A DNA stretch of 32,081 nucleotides, from positions 1-32,081 of the forward strand of contig WNDX01000038.1 in the NCBI GenBank assembly GCA_009914615.1, written 5' to 3'. Origin of the DNA: Herbaspirillum frisingense (GTDB taxonomy: Bacteria; Pseudomonadota; Gammaproteobacteria; Burkholderiales; Burkholderiaceae_D). The notes below the pieces were generated by a model. That model saw only the letters and a list, made by a program, of their open reading frames with translations, did not search any database and was not told the origin of the DNA. Shown piece by piece: positions 10,549 to 16,631 of this stretch (position 1 is its first letter; each line of letters starts with the position of its first letter). A program made the translations under genes and the position numbers.

Positions 10549-10737
10549 GGTATTCTCCCTGAGCAAACTTGCATTTCTTGCAACATCCTTCCCTGGATGC
10601 TACTGGCCGGCAATTCCCTGCGCCGGACAGCAGGCTCGCAGTGTACCCAGCAAAACCGGCGCACGCCATGGGCAACGGTGCATGAAAATCGCGTCATGTC
10701 GCCTCATGTCGCCGCCTTCGCCCCGCAGAGACGGCAA

Positions 10738-10764
10738 AAGCCTTGCGGATAGATCGCAAGGCTT
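10738..10764 (-). terminator. Probable terminator of the Spy-like gene
   Basis: The perfect 10-bp stem AAGCCTTGCG/CGCAAGGCTT has a 7-base loop and lies about 55 bp after the stop of the Spy-like gene. On the minus strand it ends in CTTTTGCC, a short U-run, so it is a moderate intrinsic terminator. It suggests the Spy-like gene and the pump operon are mainly separate units. Confidence 0.55.
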
Positions 10765-10819
10765 GTGGGGAGATCCGCGGCCGGAGAAATTTACCGGCGC
10801 GCGGAGAACGCCTGGCGCT

Positions 10820-11365
10820 TTACTTGGCAGCCGGGACGGCCGGCGCAGCCGCATCAGGTGCCGGCTTGCCGTCATGCGGCGGGCCCATGCGCTCGCCACG
10901 GTGGCGCATGTGTTCGAAGCGGTGCTCCATCTTGGCGAACTCGGCGTCGAAGGTCTTTTGCTGTTCCGGCGACAGGGTCGCGTAGAACTCCTTGGTGGCG
11001 CCGATGCGCTGTTCGGCGAAGGCTTCGCGCTTGCGCATGAACTCCAGCTTCTTGTCCAGGCGTTCCGGGGTGGTCAGCTTGGCGAATTCTTCCTTGCTGG
11101 GACGAGCGGCCGGGTCAAACGGAGCCGGCTTGGTCTTGTCCAGGAACAGTTTCCAGGCGGCTTCCTGGGAAGCAGTGATCTTCAGCTTGTCGTGCAGCTC
11201 GGCCTGATGCTTGGCGCGCATCTGCTCGAATTTGGCGATTTGCTCTGGGCTGGGAGCGCGACCGTGCGGGCCTCCCGGCGGCATCTAGGCGAAGGCGGCC
11301 ACGGTCACGGCGCTGATGCTCACGGCGGCGATGCCGGCCAGGATACGGGTCTTGAGTTTCAACAT
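10820..11365 (-). pseudogene. Spy/CpxP-like LTXXQ periplasmic protein with an in-frame amber codon
   Basis: The gene should start at the ATG at 11365, which has a good AAGGAGC site 6 bases before it. Codons 1-26 encode a clear signal peptide, MLKLKTRILAGIAAVSISAV followed by TVAAFA. Codon 27 is TAG (11285-11287). The frame then continues open for 154 codons with a mature Spy-like protein. That part is Met/Lys/Glu/Gln-rich and helical, and contains LTTPERLDKKLEF and the LTXXQ-type motif LSPEQQKTFDAEF. A His-, Pro- and Ala-rich tail ends it. Spy/CpxP proteins are periplasmic chaperones or stress sensors. A C-to-T change of CAG (Gln, the expected first mature residue after AFA) would explain the stop. 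Reinitiation at the ATG directly after it would give a cytoplasmic protein. Pseudogene, amber suppression and sequencing error all remain possible. Confidence 0.8.
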
Positions 11366-11465
11366 GAGTTGCTCCTTTCGGTATGTCTTGCTGTTGCTGT
11401 GCTGTCTGTGCACGGTTCACATTTAACCGGCCGCGTGTAACGCCAGTTTTTCCCCTGTGGCGCCA

Positions 11466-11546
11466 TTTGTATCGTTTTGTATATCCGGCGGCCCGCGAAG
11501 TATCGTTTTATGTCGAGGCCAACCCTTGTTAAGAGGCGATACAAAT
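11466..11546. promoter_or_regulatory. Repeated GTATCG elements in the divergent promoter region
   Basis: Between the Spy-like gene and the response regulator, GTATCGTTTT occurs at 11469-11478 and again at 11500-11509, 31 bp apart (three helical turns). An inverted copy, CGATACAAA, lies at 11537-11545 and is the exact complement of TTTGTATCG at 11466-11474. A second inverted pair, CTTGTTAAG (11525-11533) and CTTAACAAAG (11560-11569), lies nearby. Spaced direct repeats suit OmpR-family regulators, so this may be the binding region of the adjacent regulator acting on both genes. The role is inferred from position only. Confidence 0.45.
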
Positions 11547-11573
11547 CCGGGCTACCGGGCTTAACAAAGCCGG

Positions 11574-11579
11574 CATAAT
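11574..11579 (+). promoter_or_regulatory. Possible -10 element of the two-component operon
   Basis: CATAAT lies 7 bases before the ATG at 11587, and no -35 box is evident at the usual distance. If it is used, transcription would start at or next to the ATG and the regulator mRNA would be leaderless, consistent with the missing ribosome site. Confidence 0.3.
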
Positions 11580-11586
11580 GCGAATC

Positions 11587-12324
11587 ATGGATACAAATAC
11601 TCACATCCTCGTGGTCGATGACGACCGCGACATCCGCACCCTGCTGGCCGAATACCTGGACGCCAACGGCCTGCGCACGCTGACCGCCACCAACGGCGCC
11701 GAAATGCGACGCGTGCTGGACGAGTCGCGGGTGGACCTGATCGTGCTCGATCTCACCCTGCCCGGCGAGGACGGCCTGACCCTGTGCCGCAACCTGCGCG
11801 CCACTTCCAGCGTGCCGGTGATCATGCTGACCGCGCGCGGCGAGCCGCTGGACCGCATCCTGGGGCTGGAGATGGGCGCCGACGATTACCTGGCCAAACC
11901 CTTCGAGCCGCGCGAACTGTTCGCCCGCATCCGCAGCGTCCTGCGCCGCACCCAGGCGCTGCCGCCCAACATGGCGCAATCGGACGTGGCGGCCATGCGC
12001 TTCGCCGGCTGGACGCTGGACTTGACCGCGCGCCACCTGGTGAACCGGGATGGCGTGGTGGTGGCGCTGTCGGGCGCCGAGTTCCGCCTGCTCAAAGTCT
12101 TCCTCGACCACCCCAACCGGGTGCTCAACCGCGACCAGTTGCTGGAGCTGACCCAGGGCCGCGAATCCGATCCCTTCGACCGCTCGGTGGATATCCAGAT
12201 CAGCCGTCTGCGCCAGAAGCTGGGCGACGACGCCCGCACGCCTTCCATCATCAAGACCGTGCGCAATGAAGGCTATGTGCTGGCCACCGCGGTCGCCACC
12301 GACAGCGCGGGCCGCGCGCCATGA
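11587..12324 (+). CDS. OmpR/PhoB-family response regulator
   Basis: This is a DNA-binding response regulator. The receiver domain (about residues 5-120) has the acidic pocket VVDDD, the phospho-acceptor Asp in LDLTLPGEDG near residue 55, the Thr of MLTARGE and the Lys of DDYLAKPFEPREL. The winged-helix DNA-binding domain (about 140-235) carries LSGAEFRLLKVFLDHPNRVLNRDQLLEL and the C-terminal SRLRQKLGDD...IIKTVRNEGYVL. The ATG at 11587 aligns with family N-termini; an in-frame ATG at 11578 is the alternative. Neither has a clear ribosome site. Its stop overlaps the start of the kinase gene by four bases (ATGA), so the pair is translationally coupled. Targets are likely itself, the divergent Spy-like gene and perhaps the pump operon. 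Confidence 0.95.
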   Translation: MDTNTHILVVDDDRDIRTLLAEYLDANGLRTLTATNGAEMRRVLDESRVDLIVLDLTLPGEDGLTLCRNLRATSSVPVIMLTARGEPLDRILGLEMGADDYLAKPFEPRELFARIRSVLRRTQALPPNMAQSDVAAMRFAGWTLDLTARHLVNRDGVVVALSGAEFRLLKVFLDHPNRVLNRDQLLELTQGRESDPFDRSVDIQISRLRQKLGDDARTPSIIKTVRNEGYVLATAVATDSAGRAP

Positions 12325-13709
12325 GGGATTTCCTGGGCTCCATCGGCAACCGCATGTTCGTGTTGCTGCTGGCGGGCATCGTGGTGGCCATCGTCGCCAC
12401 CACCTGGCTGGCCTCCAATGAACGCAAGAGCACGCTGCGCGAACTGCGCTTCCAGCACCTGGCCGAACGCATCGAGCAGATCGTGCAGGCGGTGGACGAC
12501 ATCCCGCCGGAACAGCGCCCCATCGTGCTGCAGGCGGCCGTCAACTTCGGCTTCGAAGCGCGGCTGGTGGACGGCCTCAACGATGCCGTCGGCGCCAACG
12601 CCAGCACCAGCCCGCTGGTGGATATCCTGCAGGCGCGCCTGGGCGCGGACCGCAGGATTGCCGTGCAGCGCGAAACCGAATGCGCCTCGCCGCGCCGCGA
12701 CGACGATCACGGCGAGGGTCACATGGCGCGCCGCGAAACCTGCCGGGTGGTCTACGTGAGCCTGCATGACAAAGCCCTGATGCGCCTGCGCCTGCACCAG
12801 CCGAGCGAGCCGCCGGTGTTGCGCGTCCGCGGCGGGCCGGGCGGACCTTACGGCTTGCAATACATCGTGCTGTTCCTGGTGCTGATTGCCATCCTGGCCT
12901 ATCTGGTGGCACGCATGGCGACCCGCCCGATCCGCCAGTTGGCGCAAGCGGCGACCCAGCTCGGCCGCGATATCGACCACCCGCCGCTGGCCGAAGCCGG
13001 GCCGACCGAGATCCGCCAGGCGGCGCATGCCTTCAACGCCATGCAGGCGCGCATCCGGCGCCAGATCCAGCACCGCACGCACATGCTGGCGGCGATCACG
13101 CACGATCTGCAGACGCCGCTGACGCGCATGCGCCTGCGCCTGGAAAAGGTGGGCGACAAGGAATTGCAGCAGAAGCTGATCGATGACCTGGGCGTGATGC
13201 ACGGCATGGTGCGCGAAGGCCTGGATCTGGCGCGCAGCATGGATTCGTCGGAGAAGATCCAGGCGCTGGATATCGACTCGCTGCTCGACAGCGTCTGCGC
13301 CGACGCCGCCGACGCCGGCCAGGACGTGACGCTGGAAGGCGCCACGCGGGCCTTCGTCATGGCCCAGCCGGGCGCGCTGCGGCGCTGCCTGACCAATCTG
13401 GTGGACAACGCCTGCAAATACGGGCAACTGGCCAAGGTCAGCATCGCGCTGGAGCAGCAGAAAGTGGCGATCCGCATCCGCGACCAGGGGCCGGGGATTC
13501 CGGATGCCGAGCTGGAATCGGTGTTCGAGCCCTTCTACCGGCTGGAAACGTCGCGCTCGCGCGATACCGGCGGCACCGGGCTGGGGCTGACCATCGCGCT
13601 CAATATCGCCGAGAACCACCATGGCCAACTGCGGCTGCGCAATCTGGCCGAGGGCGGGCTGGAGGTGCTGCTGGAGTTGCCGGTGATGGCGGCGGCGAAG
13701 GCGCGCTGA
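12321..13709 (+). CDS. EnvZ-type sensor histidine kinase
   Basis: This is an inner-membrane sensor kinase, partner of the response regulator it overlaps. Membrane segment 1 is at about residues 12-31 and segment 2 at about 177-198, enclosing a periplasmic sensor region of about 145 residues. Near its end, that region has a Cys/His/Asp-rich stretch, ECASPRRDDDHGEGHMARRE followed by TC, that could bind metal or form a disulphide. A HAMP linker follows, then the H-box MLAAITHDLQTPLTR with the phosphorylated His at residue 261. The N-box LVDNACKYG is near 360, G1 RDQGPGIP near 393, and G2 GTGLGLT near 421. At 462 residues it is of ordinary size. The sensor domain is not one I can name, so the signal is unknown; envelope or metal stress is an inference from the neighbours. 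Confidence 0.94.
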   Translation: MRDFLGSIGNRMFVLLLAGIVVAIVATTWLASNERKSTLRELRFQHLAERIEQIVQAVDDIPPEQRPIVLQAAVNFGFEARLVDGLNDAVGANASTSPLVDILQARLGADRRIAVQRETECASPRRDDDHGEGHMARRETCRVVYVSLHDKALMRLRLHQPSEPPVLRVRGGPGGPYGLQYIVLFLVLIAILAYLVARMATRPIRQLAQAATQLGRDIDHPPLAEAGPTEIRQAAHAFNAMQARIRRQIQHRTHMLAAITHDLQTPLTRMRLRLEKVGDKELQQKLIDDLGVMHGMVREGLDLARSMDSSEKIQALDIDSLLDSVCADAADAGQDVTLEGATRAFVMAQPGALRRCLTNLVDNACKYGQLAKVSIALEQQKVAIRIRDQGPGIPDAELESVFEPFYRLETSRSRDTGGTGLGLTIALNIAENHHGQLRLRNLAEGGLEVLLELPVMAAAKAR

Positions 13710-13740
13710 GACTGACGCAGGCGCCCTGTGGCCCGGCCAT

Positions 13741-14060
13741 CTCCGACCGGGCGCGACGAACGTCTCTGGATCCCGGCCTGCGCCGGGACGAGGGGGTTAA
13801 TTAGCGCGGGATGTTTCCGATACGACCGCGTTCCTCGGTGCTCTCCATTACCATCCGGGCGCAACGAACGTCGCTGGATCTCGGATTGCGCTGGAACCAC
13901 GGGATGAATTGGCGCCGGATGTTTCCGATGCGGCCGCGTTCATCGGTGCTCTTCATTACCATCCGGGCGCAACGAACGTCGCCGGATCCCGGCTTGCGCT
14001 GGAACCAGGGGATGAATTGGCGCAGGATGTTTCCGATGCGGCCGCTTGCATCGCTGCCCT
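13741..14060. repeat. 108-bp tandem repeat array
   Basis: The string ATGTTTCCGAT starts at 13811, 13919 and 14027, giving an exact period of 108 bp. Units 13811-13918 and 13919-14026 are about 90 percent alike by eye. A third unit is partial and diverges after about 14045. Before the first unit, 13741-13810 matches the second part of the unit (CGACGAACGTC, then GGATCCCGG). Each unit contains a decayed copy of the hairpin that is intact at 13771-13788, so the array seems to have grown from a REP/BIME-like element. Confidence 0.85.
13771..13788. repeat. REP-like hairpin, first copy
   Basis: TCCCGGC-CTGC-GCCGGGA is a perfect 7-bp stem with a 4-base loop. Its flanks read, on the minus strand, as the familiar dispersed repeat that translates to PAQAGIQ. 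It borders the tandem array on the left. Confidence 0.65.
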
Positions 14061-14072
14061 CCACTATCCGTC

Positions 14073-14092
14073 GTTCCGGCGCAGGCCGGAAC
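14073..14092. repeat. REP-like hairpin, opposite orientation
   Basis: GTTCCGGC-GCAG-GCCGGAAC is a perfect 8-bp stem whose loop GCAG is the complement of the CTGC loop in the hairpin at 13771. The two hairpins therefore face each other across the array, as in a bacterial interspersed mosaic element. Confidence 0.6.
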
Positions 14093-14167
14093 CCAGTGAC
14101 GTTGATCGGTTCCGGCGTCAATGCCTCAGCCCACCGCCATCTTCCGGCCTGACCATCCCCACAATAA

Positions 14168-14199
14168 AAAAGCCGCATCCCAAACGGGATGCGGCTTTT
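14168..14199 (-). terminator. trpS terminator (bidirectional)
   Basis: AAAAGCCGCATCCC pairs with GGGATGCGGCTTTT around the loop AAAC. Read on the minus strand it ends in a run of T followed by ATTG, 28 bp after the trpS stop. The A-rich left flank also makes it usable from the plus strand, where it could stop transcripts from the kinase operon. Confidence 0.9.
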
Positions 14200-14226
14200 C
14201 CACGGCAAGGCCGGCCAGCGCCGATC

Positions 14227-15261
14227 TCAGCCGAAGTAATTCAAGCCCAGCGCCGCATTGACTTCCGACATGGTCTGCGCCGCCGCCGCGCTGGCGCGCT
14301 CGGTGCCGCGTTTGAGGATGGCCAGCACCTCGCCGCGATCCTTGGCGAATTCTTCGCGGCGGGTGCGGATCGGTTCCAGCATTTCCTGCAGGATGCCTTC
14401 CAGGCGGCGCTTGACCACGCTGTCGCCCAGGCCGCCGCGGGTGTAGTGCGCCTTCAGTTCAGCCACGGCGTCGCGGTCGGGGTCGAAGGCATCGAGGAAG
14501 GTGAACACCACGTTGCCCTCGACCTGGCCCGGATCGTCCACGCGCAGGTGATTGGGATCGGTGTACATCTGGTGCACGGCTTGCTTGATTTCCTTGGCGG
14601 AGGCGCCCAGGGCGATGGCGTTGCCCAGCGACTTGCTCATCTTGGCCTTGCCGTCGATACCCGGCAGGCGGCCGGTTTCGGACAGCACTTCCTTGCACTC
14701 GACCAGCACGTCGCGGCCGACGGTGGCGTTGAATTTGCGCACCAGCTCGTTGGTCTGTTCGATCATCGGCAACTGGTCGCTGCCCACCGGCACCAGTTGT
14801 CCCTTGAAGGCGGTGATGTCGGCGGCCTGGCTGACCGGATAGGTCAGGAAGCCGGCCGGGATGTCGCGTTCGAAGCCGCGCAGGCGGATCTCTTCCTTGA
14901 TGGTCGGGTTGCGCTCCAGGCGCGACACTGTCACCAGGTTCAGCAGCACCATCGACAGCTCATACAGTTCGCGCACCTGCGACTGGATGAAGATGGTCGA
15001 CTTCTCGGGATCGATGCCCACGGCCAGATAGTCCAGCGCGACTTCCAGCACGTTGTCGGTGACCTTCTGGTGGCGGCCGACGTTGTCGGTCATGGCCTGG
15101 GTGTCGGCCAGCAGCAGGAACTGCCGGGCGGTTTCCTGCAGCGCCACGCGCGATTTCAGCGAACCGATGTAATGGCCAAGATGCAGCGGACCGGTGGGGC
15201 GGTCGCCGGTAAGGACGATGGGACGTGCTGCGGGAGTGCTGGCGGGTGCGTTCGAAGACAT
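14227..15261 (-). CDS. trpS: Tryptophanyl-tRNA synthetase
   Basis: It charges tRNA-Trp with tryptophan in the cytoplasm using ATP. The class-I signatures are present: PLHLGHYIG (HIGH motif) near residue 27 and [10 protein letters not shown] (KMSKS) near residue 205. Between them are the Trp-pocket segments, including [13 protein letters not shown] and [12 protein letters not shown]. The length of 344 residues is standard for bacterial TrpRS. The ATG at 15261 is preferred because an AGGA site lies 6 bases before it; the in-frame ATG at 15267 is too close to that site. The gene stands alone between a leader region and its terminator. The leader carries what looks like a tryptophan-responsive attenuator, so expression probably rises when charged tRNA-Trp is scarce. 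Confidence 0.97.
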   Translation of the reverse strand: MSSNAPASTPAARPIVLTGDRPTGPLHLGHYIGSLKSRVALQETARQFLLLADTQAMTDNVGRHQKVTDNVLEVALDYLAVGIDPEKSTIFIQSQVRELYELSMVLLNLVTVSRLERNPTIKEEIRLRGFERDIPAGFLTYPVSQAADITAFKGQLVPVGSDQLPMIEQTNELVRKFNATVGRDVLVECKEVLSETGRLPGIDGKAKMSKSLGNAIALGASAKEIKQAVHQMYTDPNHLRVDDPGQVEGNVVFTFLDAFDPDRDAVAELKAHYTRGGLGDSVVKRRLEGILQEMLEPIRTRREEFAKDRGEVLAILKRGTERASAAAAQTMSEVNAALGLNYFG

Positions 15262-15310
15262 GGTCATTCCTGATCGATTATCTGTCTGGAATGCCGCCGG
15301 TCCCGAAGCG

Positions 15311-15340
15311 AAAAAACAATGCCGCCGGAACCGGCGGCAT
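15311..15340 (-). terminator. Intrinsic terminator in the trpS leader (attenuator)
   Basis: On the minus strand ATGCCGCCG-GTTC-CGGCGGCAT is followed by TGTTTTTT, a strong intrinsic terminator located 50 bp before the trpS start and downstream of a leader peptide. No complete gene ends just before it, so attenuation of trpS is its natural role. The 5' half of the stem (15331-15340) can instead pair with GGCGGC at 15367-15372, forming an antiterminator. Confidence 0.8.
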
Positions 15341-15376
15341 CACATGGTCAAACTGTGTGAAAACGGGCCGCCTCGT

Positions 15377-15427
15377 TCAGGCGCGCCACCAATGCTGGAT
15401 TTTCGCAAGTTGATTTCGGAAAAGCAT
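15377..15427 (-). CDS. trpS leader peptide with tandem Trp codons
   Basis: The 16-residue frame MLFRNQLAKIQHWWRA starts at the ATG at 15427 and ends at TGA 15377-15379. The two Trp codons (TGG TGG, 15386-15391) sit four codons before the stop. A ribosome stalled there would cover segment 1 (CGCCT, 15379-15383). Otherwise segment 1 pairs with segment 2 (AGGCG, 15369-15373). Freed segment 2 can pair through GGCGGC with the 5' half of the terminator stem. That is the layout of a classical trp attenuator. There is no ribosome site. The ATG lies 7 bases after the TATACT box, so the transcript would be leaderless. Two adjacent Trp codons in so short a frame just before a terminator and in front of trpS are unlikely by chance. 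Confidence 0.75.
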   Translation of the reverse strand: MLFRNQLAKIQHWWRA

Positions 15428-15434
15428 GGCGGCG

Positions 15435-15443
15435 AGTATAGCA
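15435..15443 (-). promoter_or_regulatory. Extended -10 promoter of the trpS leader
   Basis: On the minus strand the sequence is TGCTATACT, an extended -10 (TGn plus TATACT). The -35 position 17 bp upstream (GCAACA) is weak, as expected when the extended element is present. The predicted start falls at the ATG of the leader peptide (15427). Confidence 0.65.
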
Positions 15444-15673
15444 TCCCGGCGCGCCGATGTTGCGCTGCATCGCGCCGAAAAGCACAAAAAGCCTGCCGGA
15501 ACGGCCACCCTGCCTTATCGCGGCCGGATGAGCGTCGTCGGAGTCCGGCCCCTCGCAGGTGCGCCGCATCCAGATGACCATCAGGCGCCCAATGAAAATG
15601 CCGTCCAGCCACGGGCTGAACGGCATGGTCGGCATCTCCGGCGGCAGCGCGGCAAGCGCACCGTCCGGCCGGA
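15444..15673. other. Spacer between the lipoprotein gene and the trpS promoter
   Basis: Frames cross this 230-bp stretch on both strands, but none has a ribosome site or a recognisable product. No terminator for the lipoprotein gene was identified. I see nothing else to annotate. Confidence 0.4.
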
Positions 15674-16234
15674 TCAATAGGCGCCCGGCGGCGGGCCGTA
15701 GTACACCGGCGGCGGACCGTAATAGCCCGGCGGCGGGGGCGGCGCGTAGTAGTAACGGCGCGGATGGTAGACGTAGGCCGTGGCCTGGCGCTGGGTCTCG
15801 ACCTGGTTGCCCTTGCTGTACATGCATTGGGTATAGGTCATGTCGTAGCGCTGCTGCATGGAGTAATTGCCGCCGGCGGCCGCATTGCTGCCCGCCGCGC
15901 TGCCCACCAGCAGGCCGCCACCCGCACCGATCGCCGCACCCGCGCCGGCATTGCCGGAGGCGGCGCCGATCAGCGCGCCGGCCACCGCACCTACGGCGGT
16001 GCCGACGGCGGCGCTGTTGGCGGCATTGTTCTGGGTCTGCTGGGCCTGGCCGCCGATGGCGTCCTGGGCGTATTGCTGGCATTGCTGCTGGTCGGCGCGG
16101 AACTGTTCATAACTCTTGTCCTTGCCCGGCATGGCCATGACCGAGGGACCGGTCGGCACGCTGACGCAACCTCCCAGCGCCAGCATGGCGCCCACGGCGG
16201 TCACTGCAGCGGCGGTCTTGTAGATGGGTTTCAC
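15674..16234 (-). CDS. Glycine-zipper outer-membrane lipoprotein
   Basis: The product is a predicted lipoprotein of 186 residues. A GTG start at 16234 is chosen because AAAGGAAA precedes it by 7 bases; an in-frame ATG at 16264 lacks a site. The signal peptide ends in the lipobox LGGC near residue 23. After a Gln-rich helical stretch comes a glycine-zipper segment (about residues 75-115), AAVGTAVGAVAGALIGAASG, continuing in Gly/Ala repeats. This is typical of SlyB/OsmB-like envelope proteins that insert hairpins in membranes. The C-terminus is Tyr/Pro-rich with repeated YYGPPP units. Family members are linked to outer-membrane integrity and stress, but a precise role cannot be given. A second Tyr/Pro-rich secreted protein lies 70 bp upstream, so the two may be cotranscribed. 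Confidence 0.8.
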   Translation of the reverse strand: MKPIYKTAAAVTAVGAMLALGGCVSVPTGPSVMAMPGKDKSYEQFRADQQQCQQYAQDAIGGQAQQTQNNAANSAAVGTAVGAVAGALIGAASGNAGAGAAIGAGGGLLVGSAAGSNAAAGGNYSMQQRYDMTYTQCMYSKGNQVETQRQATAYVYHPRRYYYAPPPPPGYYGPPPVYYGPPPGAY

Positions 16235-16304
16235 GTTGTTTCCTTTGCGCCGCACGGGCGGCATGGCGTTGTCTTGTCGTGCGCTGCCGAAAACCGGCCC
16301 GTCC

Positions 16305-16631
16305 TTATTGCGGCGGACCGTAACCCGGCGAACCCGGGTTGTTTGGCACCACCTTCATCCAGGCGCTGGGGCAGATCTGGACGTACGGGTAGTAGGCCTT
16401 GGAGTCGGCGCAGTAGTACCAGTAATCCTGGCGCGGCTGCTCGATATAGACCGGGGGCGGTACGCGTTCGACATACACCGGCGGCGGGTAATAGACCGGA
16501 GGCGGCACCCACACCGGTCCGCCGATCACCACGCCGCCATAAAATCGTCCGTGCGCATAAGCGCCGCCGCTGGCCACCAGACCAGCCACGGCGAGCACGC
16601 CGCACATTCCGATTGCCGCTAGTTTTTTCAT
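16305..16631 (-). CDS. Small secreted Tyr/Pro-rich envelope protein
   Basis: The product has 108 residues from the ATG at 16631, which has an AGAGG site 7 bases before it. The signal peptide MKKLAAIGMCGVLAVAGLVA ends near GGAYA-H. The mature part starts GRFYGGVVIGGPVWVPPP and continues with repeated PPPVY units. It ends with a small motif, YWYYCADSKAYYPYVQICPS followed by W, with two Cys that could form a disulphide. I recall this YYC...YYPYV..C...W ending in many short Burkholderiales envelope proteins of unknown function, but know no established role. It shares the Pro/Tyr-rich style of its downstream neighbour, and both are probably in the periplasm or outer membrane. Confidence 0.78.
   Translation of the reverse strand: MKKLAAIGMCGVLAVAGLVASGGAYAHGRFYGGVVIGGPVWVPPPVYYPPPVYVERVPPPVYIEQPRQDYWYYCADSKAYYPYVQICPSAWMKVVPNNPGSPGYGPPQ

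Larger units (their letters stand above)
10413..10819 (-). promoter_or_regulatory. Upstream region of the mdtABC operon, no gene seen
   Basis: This 407-bp gap separates the Spy-like gene from mdtA, both on the minus strand. I see no coding sequence here. It contains an inverted repeat TTGCA-N5-TGCAA at 10569-10583, a possible operator. A 12-bp perfect stem (10519-10530 with 10537-10548) lies about 107 bp before the mdtA start. A terminator-like hairpin lies at 10738-10764. No convincing -35/-10 pair is visible, so the pump promoter may need an activator. Confidence 0.4.
13710..14226. other. 517-bp intergenic region with repeats, no gene supported
   Basis: This gap between the convergent kinase and trpS genes is filled by the 108-bp tandem repeat array, two REP-like hairpins and the trpS terminator. 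Open frames on both strands cross the array, but they follow from the repeat period being a multiple of three. Confidence 0.7.

Noticed and set aside
6906..10562. Second long plus-strand frame (1218 codons) opposite mdtB and mdtA
   Set aside because: It has the same antisense composition bias and no start signal, and the opposite strand has full-length family matches.
10820..11284. A normal cytoplasmic gene starting at the ATG at 11284
   Set aside because: No ribosome site precedes it, and the codons just upstream encode a perfect signal peptide in the same frame, so the gene must originally have begun at 11365.
11359..12111. Minus-strand frame opposite the response regulator
   Set aside because: It is antisense to an intact receiver and DNA-binding domain and spans the divergent promoter.
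13741..14060. CRISPR array
   Set aside because: The units are 108 bp and contiguous with no unique spacers, and there are no cas genes nearby.
13801..14208. Repeat-protein frames on both strands of the 108-bp array
   Set aside because: The period is a multiple of three, which keeps frames open on both strands. There is no ribosome site, and the sequence derives from REP-like hairpins.
15348..16082. Minus-strand frame of 244 codons overlapping the lipoprotein gene and trpS leader
   Set aside because: It overlaps the lipoprotein gene in another frame, lacks a ribosome site and has an Arg/Gly-rich shadow composition. The trpS leader explains its end better.
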